Origin: Berberis thunbergii
Lineage: Eukaryota; Streptophyta; Magnoliopsida; Ranunculales; Berberidaceae
Direction of reading: 5' to 3'
Assembly: GCA_003290165.1 (NCBI GenBank)
Contig: QNQO01000530.1
Span: 620,001 to 684,000 of the forward strand
DNA length: 64,000 nt
This document shows, one piece after another, positions 35,001 to 47,520 of this stretch. The notes under the pieces are model-generated. The model was not told the DNA's origin and searched no databases. It worked only from the letters and a program-made list of their open reading frames with translations. The stretch's first letter is position 1; the number at the start of each line of letters is the position of its first letter. Made by a program: the position numbers and the translations under genes.

Positions 35001-38000
35001 CAGGTCGAAGATAATGTGCCGCTGGGTTGTTTGGCTGGGAGAATGAGTTTGGGTGTGAGGAAGGGGAAATAGCGGTCTGATTTAGTTTTTTCTACTTTTG
35101 AGGTAGTGTTCACATCAGCTTGGGTTTCATTTCAGCTGCTTAATTGCAATGGAATATCCATCTTTAAACAAAAACAGAGTAATAAATAAGTAAAGAGAAG
35201 ATTCCATTAGGATCACATATTTTTCAGTGAATGGGGCATATGGACAGATTTTTATAACCACAGTTGTATTACCATTGTAGATATCGTAGGTTTGCTTCTA
35301 AATGTGGAAATTTTCCCAATTCGCAATATTGTACTATCAGGTAGTGCCCAAAATTATGTCACATGTATCAAGATTGTTGACATAGCATGATGATTGTCTT
35401 CCAAGTAAAAAATTCAATACCAGAGAGCGTACAATTTTCCAGTCGCCAAAGGATTGAGCAGGAAACCATATTGACAAATATGTTCACAAGCACTGAAGGG
35501 TGAACCTTCTTAATGAGATTTGAATAACAAGGTTCATCAAATTGATTACTTTGTTCTGCATAGCAAGCTTCACATCTTCGCAGGGAGGATTGTGTGAGAT
35601 TGTTTGGAAGAGACTTGGACACTACTTTTATTAAGTGCCATTAAATATGAAGGTAACCTGGAAGAGACTTGGACACTACTTTTATTAAGTGCCATTAAAT
35701 GTGAAGGTAACCTAGAGTACTAAAGGTTTGTATAGTTAAGTGACAAAAGCAAGTGTAGTTGATTGGCAAGATATGTGGAATAGAGTGTTGGAATGGAAGC
35801 ATGATGTTGCACTTATACTTTGTTGGGAATTGTTGTTAGGAAGAGAAAATGGATAGACACATGTGAACAAAGTACAAGGACAATGACATGTAGAGTGGAA
35901 ATGGACGGTATGCATTTTAATTACTTTAGTTTGTCACAGGGAATCCTTTAGGCAGTGGCAAAAACTAGCTTTTCTTGTTGGCTTTTTCTTTTGAAACCTA
36001 GTTGTTGTTTTGAGTATCTTGGATGTGTGGAGCAACACCTCCACCATTTTAATTGTGGACCCGGAAACTCAATTATGAAACCCCTCAAACTCGAATGTGG
36101 TGTATTTTTGTTGGATGAAGACCACATGGTAGACTAAAAAAGTGTCATGTGTAACCTTTTTGCTTTGCCGCCTGCCCATATTTCACAGCTTGGATGGTTG
36201 GACTAGGAAGATATTGAGTGGTGGAGAACTACCTAATGTTGATACTTTTTTTGCCATCCAAATAGGAATACTCAAAAAGAGACCAGCACATAGAAACACA
36301 TTGTTAAGGTGCTTGTTTCTTGATGTTTTGAACCAAGATTGTCAAATCATGTTTCATTGTGAGTATTCAAAACTTTTTTAGGCGCATGTAACTGTACCGT
36401 ATGATACACATCACTTATGTACTTGAATAGAATTACCGTATAAAGTTCTATATGTCACATCTGGTAGAAATAATAAAAAACTTTATTAATACTAGTTTTC
36501 ACGAATTCATAGAATAGCTCATATAATATAATAAAAAGTTTCATCAAATGTTCATTTTCTCCTTAAAAACCCTAGCAAGAAAGAAATGTTTAAAATATTC
36601 CATTTATCTCTATGTAGCCTTTAGAGTACATTGGGTTTAAAAGTAAACCAAACCTAGAAAAGGCTACTGGGTCGGGTTGTACATGTCCTGTCATATCAAG
36701 TTCATCAGGTTGTAGCCTATCGGGATGCGCACGGTATCAACCGATTCAGACAAAAACAATTCACATGTCTGAGATGTATTGCTTTCCTGGTATTATGTAT
36801 CTTACGATACATGTACGATACTAGCAACTATGGTTTGGATCATTATACACTGGGGTGGCTGGTGCTAAATGGACCACCTGTTGGAGCTGACCTTATCATT
36901 GTGGCTTTTACATTTTGGGAGTTGAGTTTCTCCAGGTCTTACAATGAAAGTGAAATGATTGAATGATTTGTTCTTGTTTATGGCTTTGCTTGAAGTTATA
37001 AAACTGAAACCTTTGATAGATTTGTTCCTTTTTGTAGTTAATTCTAACCTAAAGGCTTTACTTACTAGAAACTCTTGGTTACGTAATTGTTTATTCCCAT
37101 CTGAAATTGTTTAAATTATTTAACTGATGCGTAATGAGTATGTCACATCTTGCTTCTAGGGGGGATCGATTTTTTCAGCTGCTGGTGATTCTTGTGCATA
37201 TTGTTGGGACATGGTATGCAATTATTCGACTGTCTTATTGCAGTAATGTATCAGGATTGTCCTCAAGTAAACAAATGTTCAGTTGCATCATTCCGTTGTT
37301 CAGGAAAACTCGGTTTTATTTTTTTTAGAAGTGCTTTTATCTAAAATTGGAAGTAGTTTCTTTTTTCAGGAAACAAGTAAACTCAAAATGGTCTTCAGGG
37401 GGCATTCGGACTATTTGCATTGCATTGCTGCACGTAACTCTAGCAAACAGGTTAGCTTCTGGATTTTTACAGCATTGCACTGTATATGTCTTTTCATATC
37501 TTGTATTTATGCTTGGTAAAGGAATACAAGGCCATATGGCTGAAAATTTTCTGATAAGTTGTCTCCACATATTTGAATTGTTGCATTCGAATAAGAACCA
37601 CATTTCAATATGAAGATATAGAATGCACTTCAGGATTCCTTTTGGTCATTGCATATTTATAGCTTCATCATTTTTGGTGTTTTCAGATCATAACTGGTTC
37701 AGAGGATGGAACTGTAAGAATATGGGGTGAGTTCAGTTTTAAAATAAACTTCTGTAGAATACTAAAGAAACAAGATCATGATTGTGTATTTGTTGCTATA
37801 CAAGTAATGCTCAAAAATCATCTAAATGGACAAAGTAGTATCTGACATGCATTTGGATACATTTGTTGTGATGAAAAGTTCACTTTCTCCCCTTCAGAAA
37901 ACAAATTGTGCACAAACTTACATGCATCATCACCATCACCACCAAGGTTTAAAAAGGCTCAATCAGGAACTACAACCTCTTCTTTAGTGAGATGTGAGGC

Positions 38001-38793
38001 AATATTGAAGCAACACTTCAATGTAACTTATTACCAATGGGAGGTGTAACTTGTGAGGTGTTACAACTTATGTCAAGTCTAGGGAAGCCACCAGTCCTTA
38101 TAAAATGTTCAGGTTAATTAGGTTCTTAAAAATCAATTAGCACTGTTACTAGTTACTGCACGTTATTGCCAATGGGAATATATAACTATGATCTCACATC
38201 ACATAAAATATCAAACACTCATCGGTTTCAAAATCTAATCCTTAGGCATTACATGTTAAATAATTTGTCTAAACAAAATAATGAAAGCAACAGGTACTAG
38301 CGTTATTTGTCCAAACTGAAGATAAAAAATAACTATTCACTAACAACCATACATATATAGATGAAAGTTCAACAAAAAGCATTTTGATCACAAAGAGAGC
38401 GTTTACAATTGAAATCGGATCTAGAATAACTCTTAACTCACCTGACAAGTTACTCGAACTACAAATTCATCCTCCACCTTGACAAAAGAATTAGAAAACT
38501 ATCACTAAACCAAAGATCATAAGAAATGAAAGAAGAATTCTACTGCTCGTTCGTGCAGTGCCGTGTAAGGGGATCCTTGAGGATCTAGCTGAAAGCTTCC
38601 TTTCATGTGCTTTTAGTCTCTTTATAATCGATGGAAGTAGCCCCAAATCTTGTGCAATACCAATACATTTGATGGTATTTGTGATTCAATAGAACTGGAG
38701 ATAAGATTTTGGGTTGGGTCCACAAAAAAGGAAAATTTGCAATATTAATCTTTACCCTGGTATACAATATATATATGTACACCCTGGTATACA

Positions 38794-38835
<42 letters not shown>

Positions 38836-41800
38836 TTTTTCTTTTTCTTTTCCAATGGTGTATGGACCATGATTATCATTCTAATGTATCTATTTATAAT
38901 GTTTGATGTTGGCCTAGACTGCAGAAATGGAAAGTGTGTTAATGTCATAGATCCAGAAAAAAACACCAAGTTGAAGGGAACATCCTCATGGATAAGTTGC
39001 ATTGATCTTGATTCTAGCGAATGTTGGTTGGTAAGCATTTTCATTGAAGATATCTTGGAGTGTTTTTGTAAGAAAGCTTTTTTAGTTTTTTTCCCTACTG
39101 AAATTTCATAGCAGTTCAAAATTTTCATTTTACTACTGATGTGCCAATTTTCAGTGTATGTGTGTTCACCTTATGTCCCATTATAGCATGTCACACACTC
39201 ATCCAGTAACTTTCTTAAGTTTAATAGATGGAACTATATTGTGGTTGATCCATCAAACTCATGTTCGTAGGGTGATTAGCATTTGGGCACACTTTGTTTT
39301 GTCCTCGACAGTATGAGCCTACCATGTTACGATATTGCATGCATTTGCTGAAATTTAAACCGCGTTGGCGACAAAATAATTTTCCATCATGACAGAGGAA
39401 GAAAACATATGTAGCTCTGTTAGGGTTCATTCAGAGTTCCTCCCCCCTTACCAATTCAATCCCATCGAGTTCTATCGAATGCAACCCAATTGGATCAATC
39501 CAAGATGTCCTGCTTTTTGACACCACAAAAAGATGGAAAGCAATATGGCGGCAGGGCTGTTTGACGTTGAGAATACGTGTAATTTGGGATGGGGGAGGGT
39601 TTTGGAGTATGATGTAACTTCTGTTTCTATCTGAAGGTGGGTCAGACCACCTTGGGATTCATTGCAATATTGAATGAAAAAAACTGAAGAATTTCCATCA
39701 AGAACACTCAGTACTACAAAAGAATTTGCTGTTGAGAACTTTCATTATTGGGGCTTGATGAGTGGCAGATGAACAATTTGAACATACAACTGGAGATCTG
39801 CCCATGAACAGTTAGGGCCATACATCTATCCACAGGGTGGCATCGACTCTCCTATGGCTGGAGAGACATATTCCCTTGTAGCATTTATAAAGGTGTTAAT
39901 GTTATTTTGGGGTACAGAAAAAGCAATTGTGTTTACATAAGGGAAAATATGAGGGAGGTTCTCTCTGTGCACAGATAGAAGTATGTAAGTTGGAAACTTA
40001 TGTTGATGAGTGATGACAGAATGTAGAGTATTTAACAATAGCAGCTGCAATAGCAGCCCAATGCCAGAAAGTGGCTTTAATTCGTACGTTATATCAGCTG
40101 ATCAACTTGCATGAGTTTGTTGTGGAAAACTTTGTTGTGCTCTTTTCAAATGTTCCAGACAATGGCACAAGGCAGTCTTTGTCAGAGCCAACTGGTTACC
40201 CCAGTGAAAGAAGAATCTATTCAGGTTAAATGACGGTTCTGCACAGCAACTTTGCCAAATATGCATAGGATAATGGCAATGAATGGGGACATGATCAATG
40301 AGTTCCACTGCACGACGAACACACAAGATGATCCTGTCATGGAGTTATCAAAAACTCCTAGGGTTTCTATTTGTGCCATTTGTACTGAGCAGTAACCTCT
40401 ATCAAAACTCCCAGATATTGTGTATTCCATTAGAGTGATAAGTTAGTTTACACATTTTCCAGCTTGTCGTGTACCACGCTTCCTTGCACTGCAAGTTCAG
40501 GACCACACTACCATTTACAAATTAGATATTGTCTTCGACTAATAGACAATGTATGTCAAGAATCAAGATTAATCTTGCTGACTATAAAACAAGAAAAATC
40601 TGTAGTAGGAAGATTCAGTTCAGATCCACGGCACATGGTTTTTGTGAGTTATTATGACTATGACCTATGTTGGAAGAGTGTGAATGAGATTATCTTATTG
40701 GTTAGCCCATGAACTTGCATTAGGAGGGCATGTGATTAATTACATACATCAAGGTTGATAAAACTTCATGAATGAAAAAGATTTGTCCTGGGTTGATTTG
40801 TACTCCTTAGAGTTGTGTTCACTAGGGTGTTCATAAAAGCTCGTTTGCAAACATGTCAATCAAGCAAGCAAGCCGGGCATGATAGATATATTTTAAGCTG
40901 GGTTGCATGAATACGGGTGCGGATATGAATATGGGGATACGACAAACTTCCAAAATTAGGATATGAGTATGGGTGTCACGATCCGATTCATGGTATAATA
41001 TTGTCTGCTTTAGGCCTTACCACCTTCACAGCCTTAAAACGTGTCATACCCATGAGATCCAAGCTTGCACATATTTAGCACATTCCCTTCCCTCACCGAG
41101 GTATGTGGGGCTATAACACCCTTGTTAGTCTGCCAGCCTCACCGCCCTACACAAGGTGATACAATGAGCGGATACAATATTAAAATAATATAGCTAAGCA
41201 TATATTTTTTTATAATTAGAAGTATAATATAGTAATCACTGAATCATGTAAAGTCATGCGCATCATATGTACTAGTCACAAACACCAGAGTCATATTGTC
41301 ATTAATTTGTTATACCAAAAAGCATAATAACTCATAAACATATGCATCCCATATCATAACTTCACAAGTCATAACACTAACAATAACACAAGTTATAAGA
41401 CTCGCTACTCGTATGCAAATGAATTAAAAGAATAAAAATAAATAAATAAACGTATTGGGGCCATGTCATATCCGTATCCTTGCCAATTCCTGGTCGTTGA
41501 CTCCATTGACTGTATTAGAGGCGTGTCAGAGCAATATCCGTATCCAATATGTAGCCGGTGCGGTACAACCAATTTTTTGAAGTATCAGTGCTTCTTAGCT
41601 TTAAACTGGTGGGGCAGGGGGTGTTCAGACACTTGAATTACTATGTTCTGCAGGGATGTATGTGTTATGTATTTTTCTAATACTATAAATACACGAGGAC
41701 ACTGTCCCTTAGTTTCAGCCTTTTCCATGCTTGTTTCTCTCCCTTTTCGCTTGATTTTATAATCTCTTACTATCCAAGGACTTTTCATTTTTCAAAATAA

Positions 41801-44800
41801 AAAAGGAAACGTAGGATACTCGGATGCACTTTACGAACTCCCATGGACACACAATGGATGGATAGTAAAACTTTTCACTTATCATTTAAATTCAAAATTC
41901 TTGATAAATCTTATGAAAAGATAGTCCAATATGTAAGTTGCAATATATATGTATACTAGGATATTCCTCGTGCCTTCGGCACTCAAATTCAATCTGAGCC
42001 TTTGTGATGGTCAGAGTTGATTAGGATATACAAGTAAAAAAAAAAAAAAAAAAAAATTCTTTCTCCAACCTCCTTTGTGATTTGTTAGACCTTTATGTTT
42101 GGGTAAATCTCAGCCTAGGGTATTCCCTGTGCTGTTGCCATGATAAAATTTTAACATTGTAAATAGAATTTATTCCACTTTAAATATCAAGATAAATAAA
42201 TATCAAAATATTGGGTATGGGTATCAAACCCATGCACTCTCGGTGCTTTGAGTTCTATGTGATCCGTTAGATTCTTATAATTGGGTAAATCTAAGCCGTC
42301 TTTTATCTCCAACCTCAAACACCATTCTGGTTTGTAATATATATATAGGGAAAATAAAATAAGAATAATAGTCATATGTATGGTCCTGTCCCGATATTGG
42401 TAGGTTTTCGGGTCGATATTCTGACACTCCCTTAAGAGTCCCCAATATCAATACATATTTATTGATGCAAGTTCACCCAAAAAAACTTCTGTATGGAAAG
42501 AGGACTATTTGTTTTCGTGGGATTTAAATTGGTCAGAAAAGTATTTGTGTTTCAAAGTTATAGGTTTCCTTGTAATATTCCTTCACCATGTAACCATATC
42601 AAGCACCAAAACCCATGCCAGAGTCTTCGTTAAGTAATTCCATCCAAATGCTATATCAAACTGTGACCAGTGATCTGATCTAATTTCTCTTTTGCAGGCT
42701 TGTGGGAGTGGTACTAGTGTGTCAATTTGGAATCTTCCTGCTTTTGACTGCATTTCTAGGATTGCGACTCATTCCCCTACTCAGGACTTGTTATTCAATG
42801 ACAATCAGGTTAGTTGTTGTATACCTTTCTCTGACAACCTTGGTCAAAGTATCTTCTCTCATCCTATTTTAACATGATGCTAAAGCATTGCTGAAACACT
42901 AATTCCATTTTACAAAAGATTCTTTTAGGGTGCAATCTATCCTTTCCCCGTTGTTTTCATTTAGATTCATATTATATTTGAAACCCCTCCATCTTATCTA
43001 CTTGTGCGGTTACAGAGTAGTATATCCTTGGTCTTTTATGTTGGATTACATCAACCGTATTGTAATGGTCACGTTCTCACGTTGTTGAACATACTTACGA
43101 GGCTCACTCAAGAGGAAAGACTGTCTTTGAAAATTGTTTGTCCTTCACACCTCGGGAGTTACTTTTTCGTGATGGTGCTAGTTTGGGTTTTTGCTATATG
43201 TTATTTTTCTTAAGATAAAATTTCACTGAAAACTCTTGAATTATTTTGCTATATTTGTGTTCCTAAACAAATGCCAATTTGTCATTTGATTCAGATTTTG
43301 ACTGTTGGAGCAGAACCTGTACTCAATCGTTTTGATCTGGATGGGACAACTCTCTCTCAGATACAGTGTGCTCCTCAGTCAGCATTTTCAATTTCCTTGC
43401 ATTCCTCTGGCGTAAGTTCAAATTCTAATTTGGTTGAGTTTATTCCTTACTGCAAGAGCCTAATTCTTGTGTATGGGGTGATGATGTTTCTGCCACTGAA
43501 TTATTTAAGATTTTATAAACCATTTATTAGTATATTACAGCATCATTATGTGATACTTGTATGATTTTGTTGTTTCTAATTACGCCAAAGTAATCATATA
43601 TTGTACTTCTTTCAGTAAAGCGAGTAAAAATTTATCTGTCAACATTCTTTTATGTCCATAGGATATCTCAGCCTTCATGTACTTTTTCTTGTTTAACAAT
43701 GTGTTATCAGTTATCCTATTATCTTAGCAGAATTTAAGAATTAAAATATGAAAGGGTGTTTTTGGCATGTAAAAAGCCCTTTTCTGTCACTTATAACCCA
43801 AAGCCCCTGTTTTAAGATCAAATGTGAACACTCAATCTGGGGAATAAACCTAGCTTTTCATTCTCTTACCAATTCTCAACATGAGACCCTAAATGTTAAA
43901 ATACCTGTATAAGTAGACATGGTAGCTTTTAGTAATATGGCGTTGACCCACTTCAGTATCACGGCGTGTGAACCAATGTTGTTAAAAGCATATGCTGAAA
44001 GACGATTCGATGAGGATGAAGGTATCCCCACTTCTGTATCACGGAGTGTGAACCAAAATTTTCGGAGTACAGCAAAGTTTGCTATAAGACACTGCCTATA
44101 ATAGATGTCTTTGTAGTCTGGCACCTCAATCCTGATTTTAGTATCGGAATTATTAAAATATACTGGTGGGAGCATCCCCCAGATGGAGTGATCAAGTTGA
44201 GCTCTGATGGATCAGTTTTGATGTCTATGGCTCAAATAGGAGGGTCCATAAGGGATAGCAGTGATGCGATATTGAGATGCAGGCTTTAAGATGGAGATTG
44301 AAAATGGTCATGGACTTGGAATTTAAGAGGATCGAAGTAGTTGATAATAAACAGGTTGTTAGAATTTAAGAGGATCGAAGTAGTTGATAATAAACAGGTT
44401 GTCGAGGTTATCAAGGGCAGTGGAACTGTTCATTGGCAACTGATCAACAAATGATATTGTAGAGATGAAGGACCAGTTTGTGTCCTTCAAGATTTGTCAT
44501 GTCTATGTCTTCAGAGAGTGTAATAAGGCGGCTGATGTCTCAGCTGGTCTTGAGGGTCCTGACTGGATCAACTGGTTCATTCCTCCCCTTGATAGGAAGA
44601 TTGTGAAACTTGATATGGGTCACGCCATATATTTTAGATGATGGAGAAGGAGCTCATCATGAGCTGCCATTAGGTGCCTAAGGGATGTTGGGGTGTATGC
44701 TTGTGATGCTTGTAGGTCCTCTCTAAAGGGTTTGGGTGGATCTTAGTCTCACCCCCCAGCCCGGGGCCTTTATTTTCATATGTGATTTTTTTTCTTTGTT

Positions 44801-45900
44801 TATAATGTATTGGGTGGGCCCCTCCAACCCCAGTTTGCCTTGGAAGAAAATAGGTATTCCACCTACCAGTGATATTTTTTAGAAAAAAAAGGTTTTCCCC
44901 AACCAGTGGATGTCGAGGATGTGAGGTGAGAAGTGGCTATCATGAATAAATCTCCATACTTGACTCTTCAAACACATTGAGGTGGAGGAGCTTAAGAGCG
45001 ATTTGTTGGTTGTCAAGGCCTGTTGAGGGGAATTGTAAAGATATTACAGAGCTGTCACTAGGATTTGGTATTTTATAATATAAAGATATTTTAGTAATAA
45101 CAATATAAACGGATATCTGCGGGGCGGATATGGCCAAATTTGTATCCACTCCAAATCTGTGACGGCTACTATTTGGATCCCGAATCCACCTCGAAATTTG
45201 TTTAGTCACATCCAAATATGCCTCATTCGGTGCAGTTGAGGTGGATATCTGTGAAAATCCGCCTCAATGCCAACCCTAATTTTTGAGATCTAATGAGGTA
45301 AACTTAAGGTCAAGACATGCCCAGTATCTCTTGAAGCGCGAAATGTCTAGAAATTGATAGGAGGAACCTGGAATACACACTACACAAGATACGACACAGA
45401 GACACACACAGGAAGAACTCGTATTTTCTATTTCTGAAAGCTAAAGAGGTCGATGTAAGGTAAACTATGCAAGTGCGCTTGAAGTGGCTAAAAATATGTA
45501 GTAAGAAAGTGGAAAACACATTTCATGAAATCCGGTGAGTGTACCACATTCTCATCTGAATCATTAATTGTTTGTTTGTTTGCTTGCTTACTTTTTTTTT
45601 TTCTAATCCCAAAGCAATTTGATCTTTCCAATTGTTCTCTTGTTCTGAATCAACACTTTGTAAGTATTGTATCTCTAGGCAATGAATGGATATTCAAACT
45701 TAAGCCTGCTGATTGCTTGGATGAATACATGTTCTTTGAAGTGGTTATGCGGACCTCTGACTAGTAATCTTCCCATGTTTATATGAAATCTTGTGGTTTT
45801 CATTCTCCAGGTTACAGCAATTGGAGGCTATGGTGGTCTGGTAGATGTGATCTCTCCATTTGGAAGCCATTTCTGTACGTTCTGCTGTCAAGGTTGTTGA
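25756..45900 (+). CDS. THO6: THO complex subunit 6 (WD40-repeat protein, THO6/DWA1-like)
   Basis: Thirteen exons: 25756-25950, 26070-26082, 26234-26321, 28238-28314, 30404-30449, 32849-32909, 37160-37213, 37370-37450, 37687-37726, 38918-39030, 42698-42808, 43295-43411, 45811-45900. All borders are GT-AG with matching phases; 361 aa, the usual length. The start reads MEIDARNWDEDLYRESILKE. WD40 blades include GHNGPAYDVKFYG, CGDDGRIQGWRW, AAGDSCAYCWDM, GHSDYLH with TGSEDGTVRIWD, and SVSIWNLPAFDC; the C-terminus is GGYGGLVDVISPFGSH plus a Cys-rich tail. THO6 is part of the nuclear THO/TREX complex for mRNA export and, in plants, a DDB1-binding WD40 protein in ABA signalling. The weak point is the 13-nt exon 2: the alternative exon reading through 26101 meets an in-frame stop. 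The span of 20 kb is caused by transposon-filled introns. Confidence 0.9.
25971..26007 (+). repeat. (ATC)n microsatellite in THO6 intron 1
   Basis: About twelve perfect trinucleotide units, 20 bp inside the intron after its donor GTAAGT. Confidence 0.95.
26322..28237 (+). other. THO6 intron 3
   Basis: Contains a LINE fragment at about 27780-28040 (listed separately) and, near 26830-27060, a stretch with repeated GGTTCTGG/GGTTCTAG motifs that recalls the end of an hAT-type element but lacks a partner end. The rest is unassigned. Confidence 0.6.
27780..28040 (+). mobile_element. LINE remnant: zf-RVT region, plus strand
   Basis: At 27921-28005 the translation HGKISTVDNLANRGC followed by IITNRC matches the conserved segment between reverse transcriptase and the C-terminal zinc-binding region of plant LINEs (…HGK..T.DNL..RG….NRC). 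A stop follows at once, and upstream frames are broken. Only this small part is recognisable. Confidence 0.6.
28315..30403 (+). other. THO6 intron 4
   Basis: Holds the minus-strand LINE remnant at 28599-29250. From 29251 to the acceptor (TATATTTCAG) I recognise nothing. Confidence 0.6.
28599..29250 (-). mobile_element. LINE remnant: end of reverse transcriptase and zf-RVT, minus strand
   Basis: Minus-strand frames give LWIQNIAAKYGPNFD (frame-corrected by eye, about 29130-29190) and then, at 28599-28814, FSVKDFYSHLSHP… with HELVWLAQVPLRASFLLWI and HAKTLTIDNI. These are hallmarks of the plant LINE segment after the polymerase domain. The order on the minus strand is as expected for a LINE; several stops break it. 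Confidence 0.65.
30450..32848 (+). other. THO6 intron 5
   Basis: Bounded by GTGAGT and TTTTTTAG. A TATA-like TATAAATA near 31577, followed by moderately GC-rich sequence, and the TTGCTTGCCTAGCAAGCAA inverted motif near 31820 hint at an old insertion between about 30890 and 32000, but no ends could be matched. Confidence 0.5.
32910..37159 (+). other. THO6 intron 6 (4.25 kb)
   Basis: Largest intron of the gene. It includes a 54-bp tandem duplication at 35605-35712 and an isolated 75-aa frame at 33966-34193 of unknown origin. No family-level hit was found by eye for the rest. Confidence 0.6.
35605..35712. repeat. 54-bp tandem duplication
   Basis: Two adjacent 54-bp copies beginning TGGAAGAGACTTGGACACTA differ at one clear position (AAATATGAAGG against AAATGTGAAGG), so the duplication is recent. 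Confidence 0.9.
37727..38917 (+). other. THO6 intron 9 with (AT)n microsatellite
   Basis: Near its 3' end the unit CCCTGGTATACAAT occurs twice (38757 and 38782), followed by an (AT)n run at about 38797-38827 and a T-run to about 38841. The exon 10 acceptor GGCCTAG lies 76 bp further on. Confidence 0.8.
40100..40340 (-). mobile_element. LINE remnant: zf-RVT cysteine/histidine segment, minus strand
   Basis: The minus-strand frame 40102-40326 reads CVRRAVELIDHVPIHCHYPM followed by HIW. This resembles the C..C….E...HL..HC.....W pattern at the C-terminal end of plant LINE ORF2, with the first cysteine pair altered. It lies in THO6 intron 10; similar debris may extend from about 39770. Confidence 0.55.
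40974..41163 (-). mobile_element. Solo LTR of a TRIM-type element, minus strand, in THO6 intron 10
   Basis: Read on the minus strand, the 190 bp run from TGTATCACCTTGTGTAGGG to ...CGGATCGTGACA. They share the order TTATAGCCCCACAT, GTGCTA, AGCTTGGAT and ACGTTTTAAGGC with the LTRs at 49691, 54848 and 55083. TG…CA termini are present. The flanking 5-mers ATGGG and ATGAG fit a slightly decayed target duplication. It interrupts a sequence with GGATATG/GGATACAA motifs. Confidence 0.7.
44145..44905 (+). mobile_element. LINE 3' end: RNase H-like domain remnant and tail
   Basis: From 44170 the plus strand reads YWWEHPPDGVIKLSSDGSVL and GGSIRDSS, matching the start of the RNase H-like domain of plant LINEs (PP.G..KLN.DGS). 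Near 44510-44640 it reads ECNKAADVSAGLEGPDWINW, the usual end of that domain. Stops lie between. Downstream, CCCCAGTTTGCCTTGGAA matches sequence at about 49990-50010 and is typical of LINE 3' tails. It contains a 43-bp tandem duplication (44319-44404). Confidence 0.7.
44319..44404. repeat. 43-bp tandem duplication inside a LINE remnant
   Basis: Two adjacent, nearly identical 43-bp units starting GAATTTAAGAGGATCGAAGT. Confidence 0.9.
45065..45278. mobile_element. hAT-like element, truncated third copy
   Basis: Contains AACGGATATCTGCGGGGCGG and ends GAAAATCCGCCTCAATGCCAACCCTA, matching the right-hand ~200 bp of the elements at 1-1129 and 24658-25551. The left part is missing. Its right end falls exactly where homology to the downstream tandem duplication begins. 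Confidence 0.7.
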
Positions 45901-47520
45901 TTCACGTCATTGATTCGATGTCAAAAGTGAGTTGTCAACAAGCTTATATATTGAGAATTACGTGTAGAGTAGTACTATCGTGTCATCTATCGCTTAACTG
46001 TTCTTGTTGCATATTGTACTGATACCACGTATTTTTTCCTGTTAAATGTATAATCCTTTTCTGTTACCTGTTTTTTTCAAACCTTTTCTTTTACCTGTTT
46101 TTTTGTTATACTTCAGTAGGAAGATTGGGTATTTAGTATGGCTATATTTCTCCTCCCACATGTCAGTAGAAGACTGAGTATCATCTCATCTGGGTCTGCT
46201 CTAATCATCATGTTGGTCATCTGGCAATCGCGCATAAGCATAGAATTGCAATCATCATCTTCTGGCAAAGCCAACAAACCCATCCTATTTGTGCAATTTG
46301 GCATTGCATTGCACAAAGGATCGATTTACTGAATATCTTTCGAGATGTGAAGAAGCAATGGATAACTCGTGTGATGATGTCATAGAAAATAGGACTCGCA
46401 CTAAGTTTTGGCAGTGTGAAGTAATCATTTTACAGTCACATATGACCTCTTATCCGCACACAGAATATGTTTCCTTTATGATAAGAACCATCAAGTCTTT
46501 TGTTATCATCCATGTAATAGTGTATTACCAGGGATCGTGGGAGTAGTATATGCTACATTCTTCATCATCAGGTGATGGGAGAAGTCGATGCTTTTCTTAG
46601 CAATTCATTTGGAGTTGGATAAAAGAAGTGGATGATGGGTAGTTGAGAAGAAAACAATAGTGGAAAAATGGTTTCTAGTTTAAGAGTGAAGAGTTTGTTG
46701 TATTTATCATCACATTAGTTGGTACCATAGAGGTTCCTATACCACTCCCAAGAACGTTTGGGAATTTATTTGAGTCGCTTCATAATTAGTTGTTTGAAAC
46801 CAGTTACTTGGAGATGTGTTTCTGCCAAGTTTGCTCATCGCTTAACATTTTCCCCAATTCTATGAAGAGAAGCAAGTTCATACCGAACATCCCATTTCTA
46901 AAGAACAACGATCCGTTGTGGAATACTAACACTCTTATTTTATATAGATTCTATAGTATCCCAGTTTGATTATATGGTAAGTATATATTGCATCTTTAGG
47001 AAGATGCAAATCATTTGATGTGTCTAATTATGCAACTAAGGTGGTAAAGTCGCAGTCTTTCCTGCCTAAATTTTGAATTGGCGGGTTAAGATCTCTAGCT
47101 TCAACACTTCCTTACCAGCCCTGTCTAGCTAGTCCCTCAAACCTTTTCAGATGGCCATGGTTTTTGGCTGATACAAAGAAAATTCAAGTGGATGAGTTAA
47201 AATATTTCCTGACAATACATTCTTATGCAATTGGTAGTTGAACAATTCAAAGTTATATAACCTCACCAAATTATTCTGGGTAAGGCAACTTGAACTTTGT
47301 AATAGTCTGCATTGTGAAGCAGACAACAGAGCACAAATATTCCAAATTCTAAATGACATTTTCACTAAAGCACGCCAATGAAAACTAAAATAATAACAAA
47401 GAGAAGGCATATATCCCAAGAAAATGAGAAATTATGATTTCATTATTTAGATAATACTGTCTATATTTCTATTTCTCCCCCCTCACAGAGATGAAAGATC
47501 GGGTCTGAAGAGTAAACTCC
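45901..47520. other. Convergent intergenic region between THO6 and the response regulator
   Basis: Holds the 3'UTRs of both genes. A minus-strand frame at 46113-46316 recurs at 51050-51355 only because of the duplication, and it shows no domain. Confidence 0.6.

Larger units (their letters stand above)
39031..42697 (+). other. THO6 intron 10
   Basis: 3.7 kb intron between GTAAGC and TTTGCAG. Apart from the LINE fragment and the solo LTR, it contains a poly(A) run near 42036-42054 and stretches with GGATACGG-type motifs on both sides of the LTR (about 40905-40970 and 41440-41570) that suggest an older inserted element. Confidence 0.6.

Noticed and set aside
38745..39128. 127-aa minus-strand ORF across THO6 exon 10
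   Set aside because: It is a shadow of exon 10 on the opposite strand and includes the AT microsatellite.
46113..46316. Minus-strand ORF conserved at 51050-51355
   Set aside because: The similarity comes from the tandem duplication, not selection; the two frames differ in length and have no domain.
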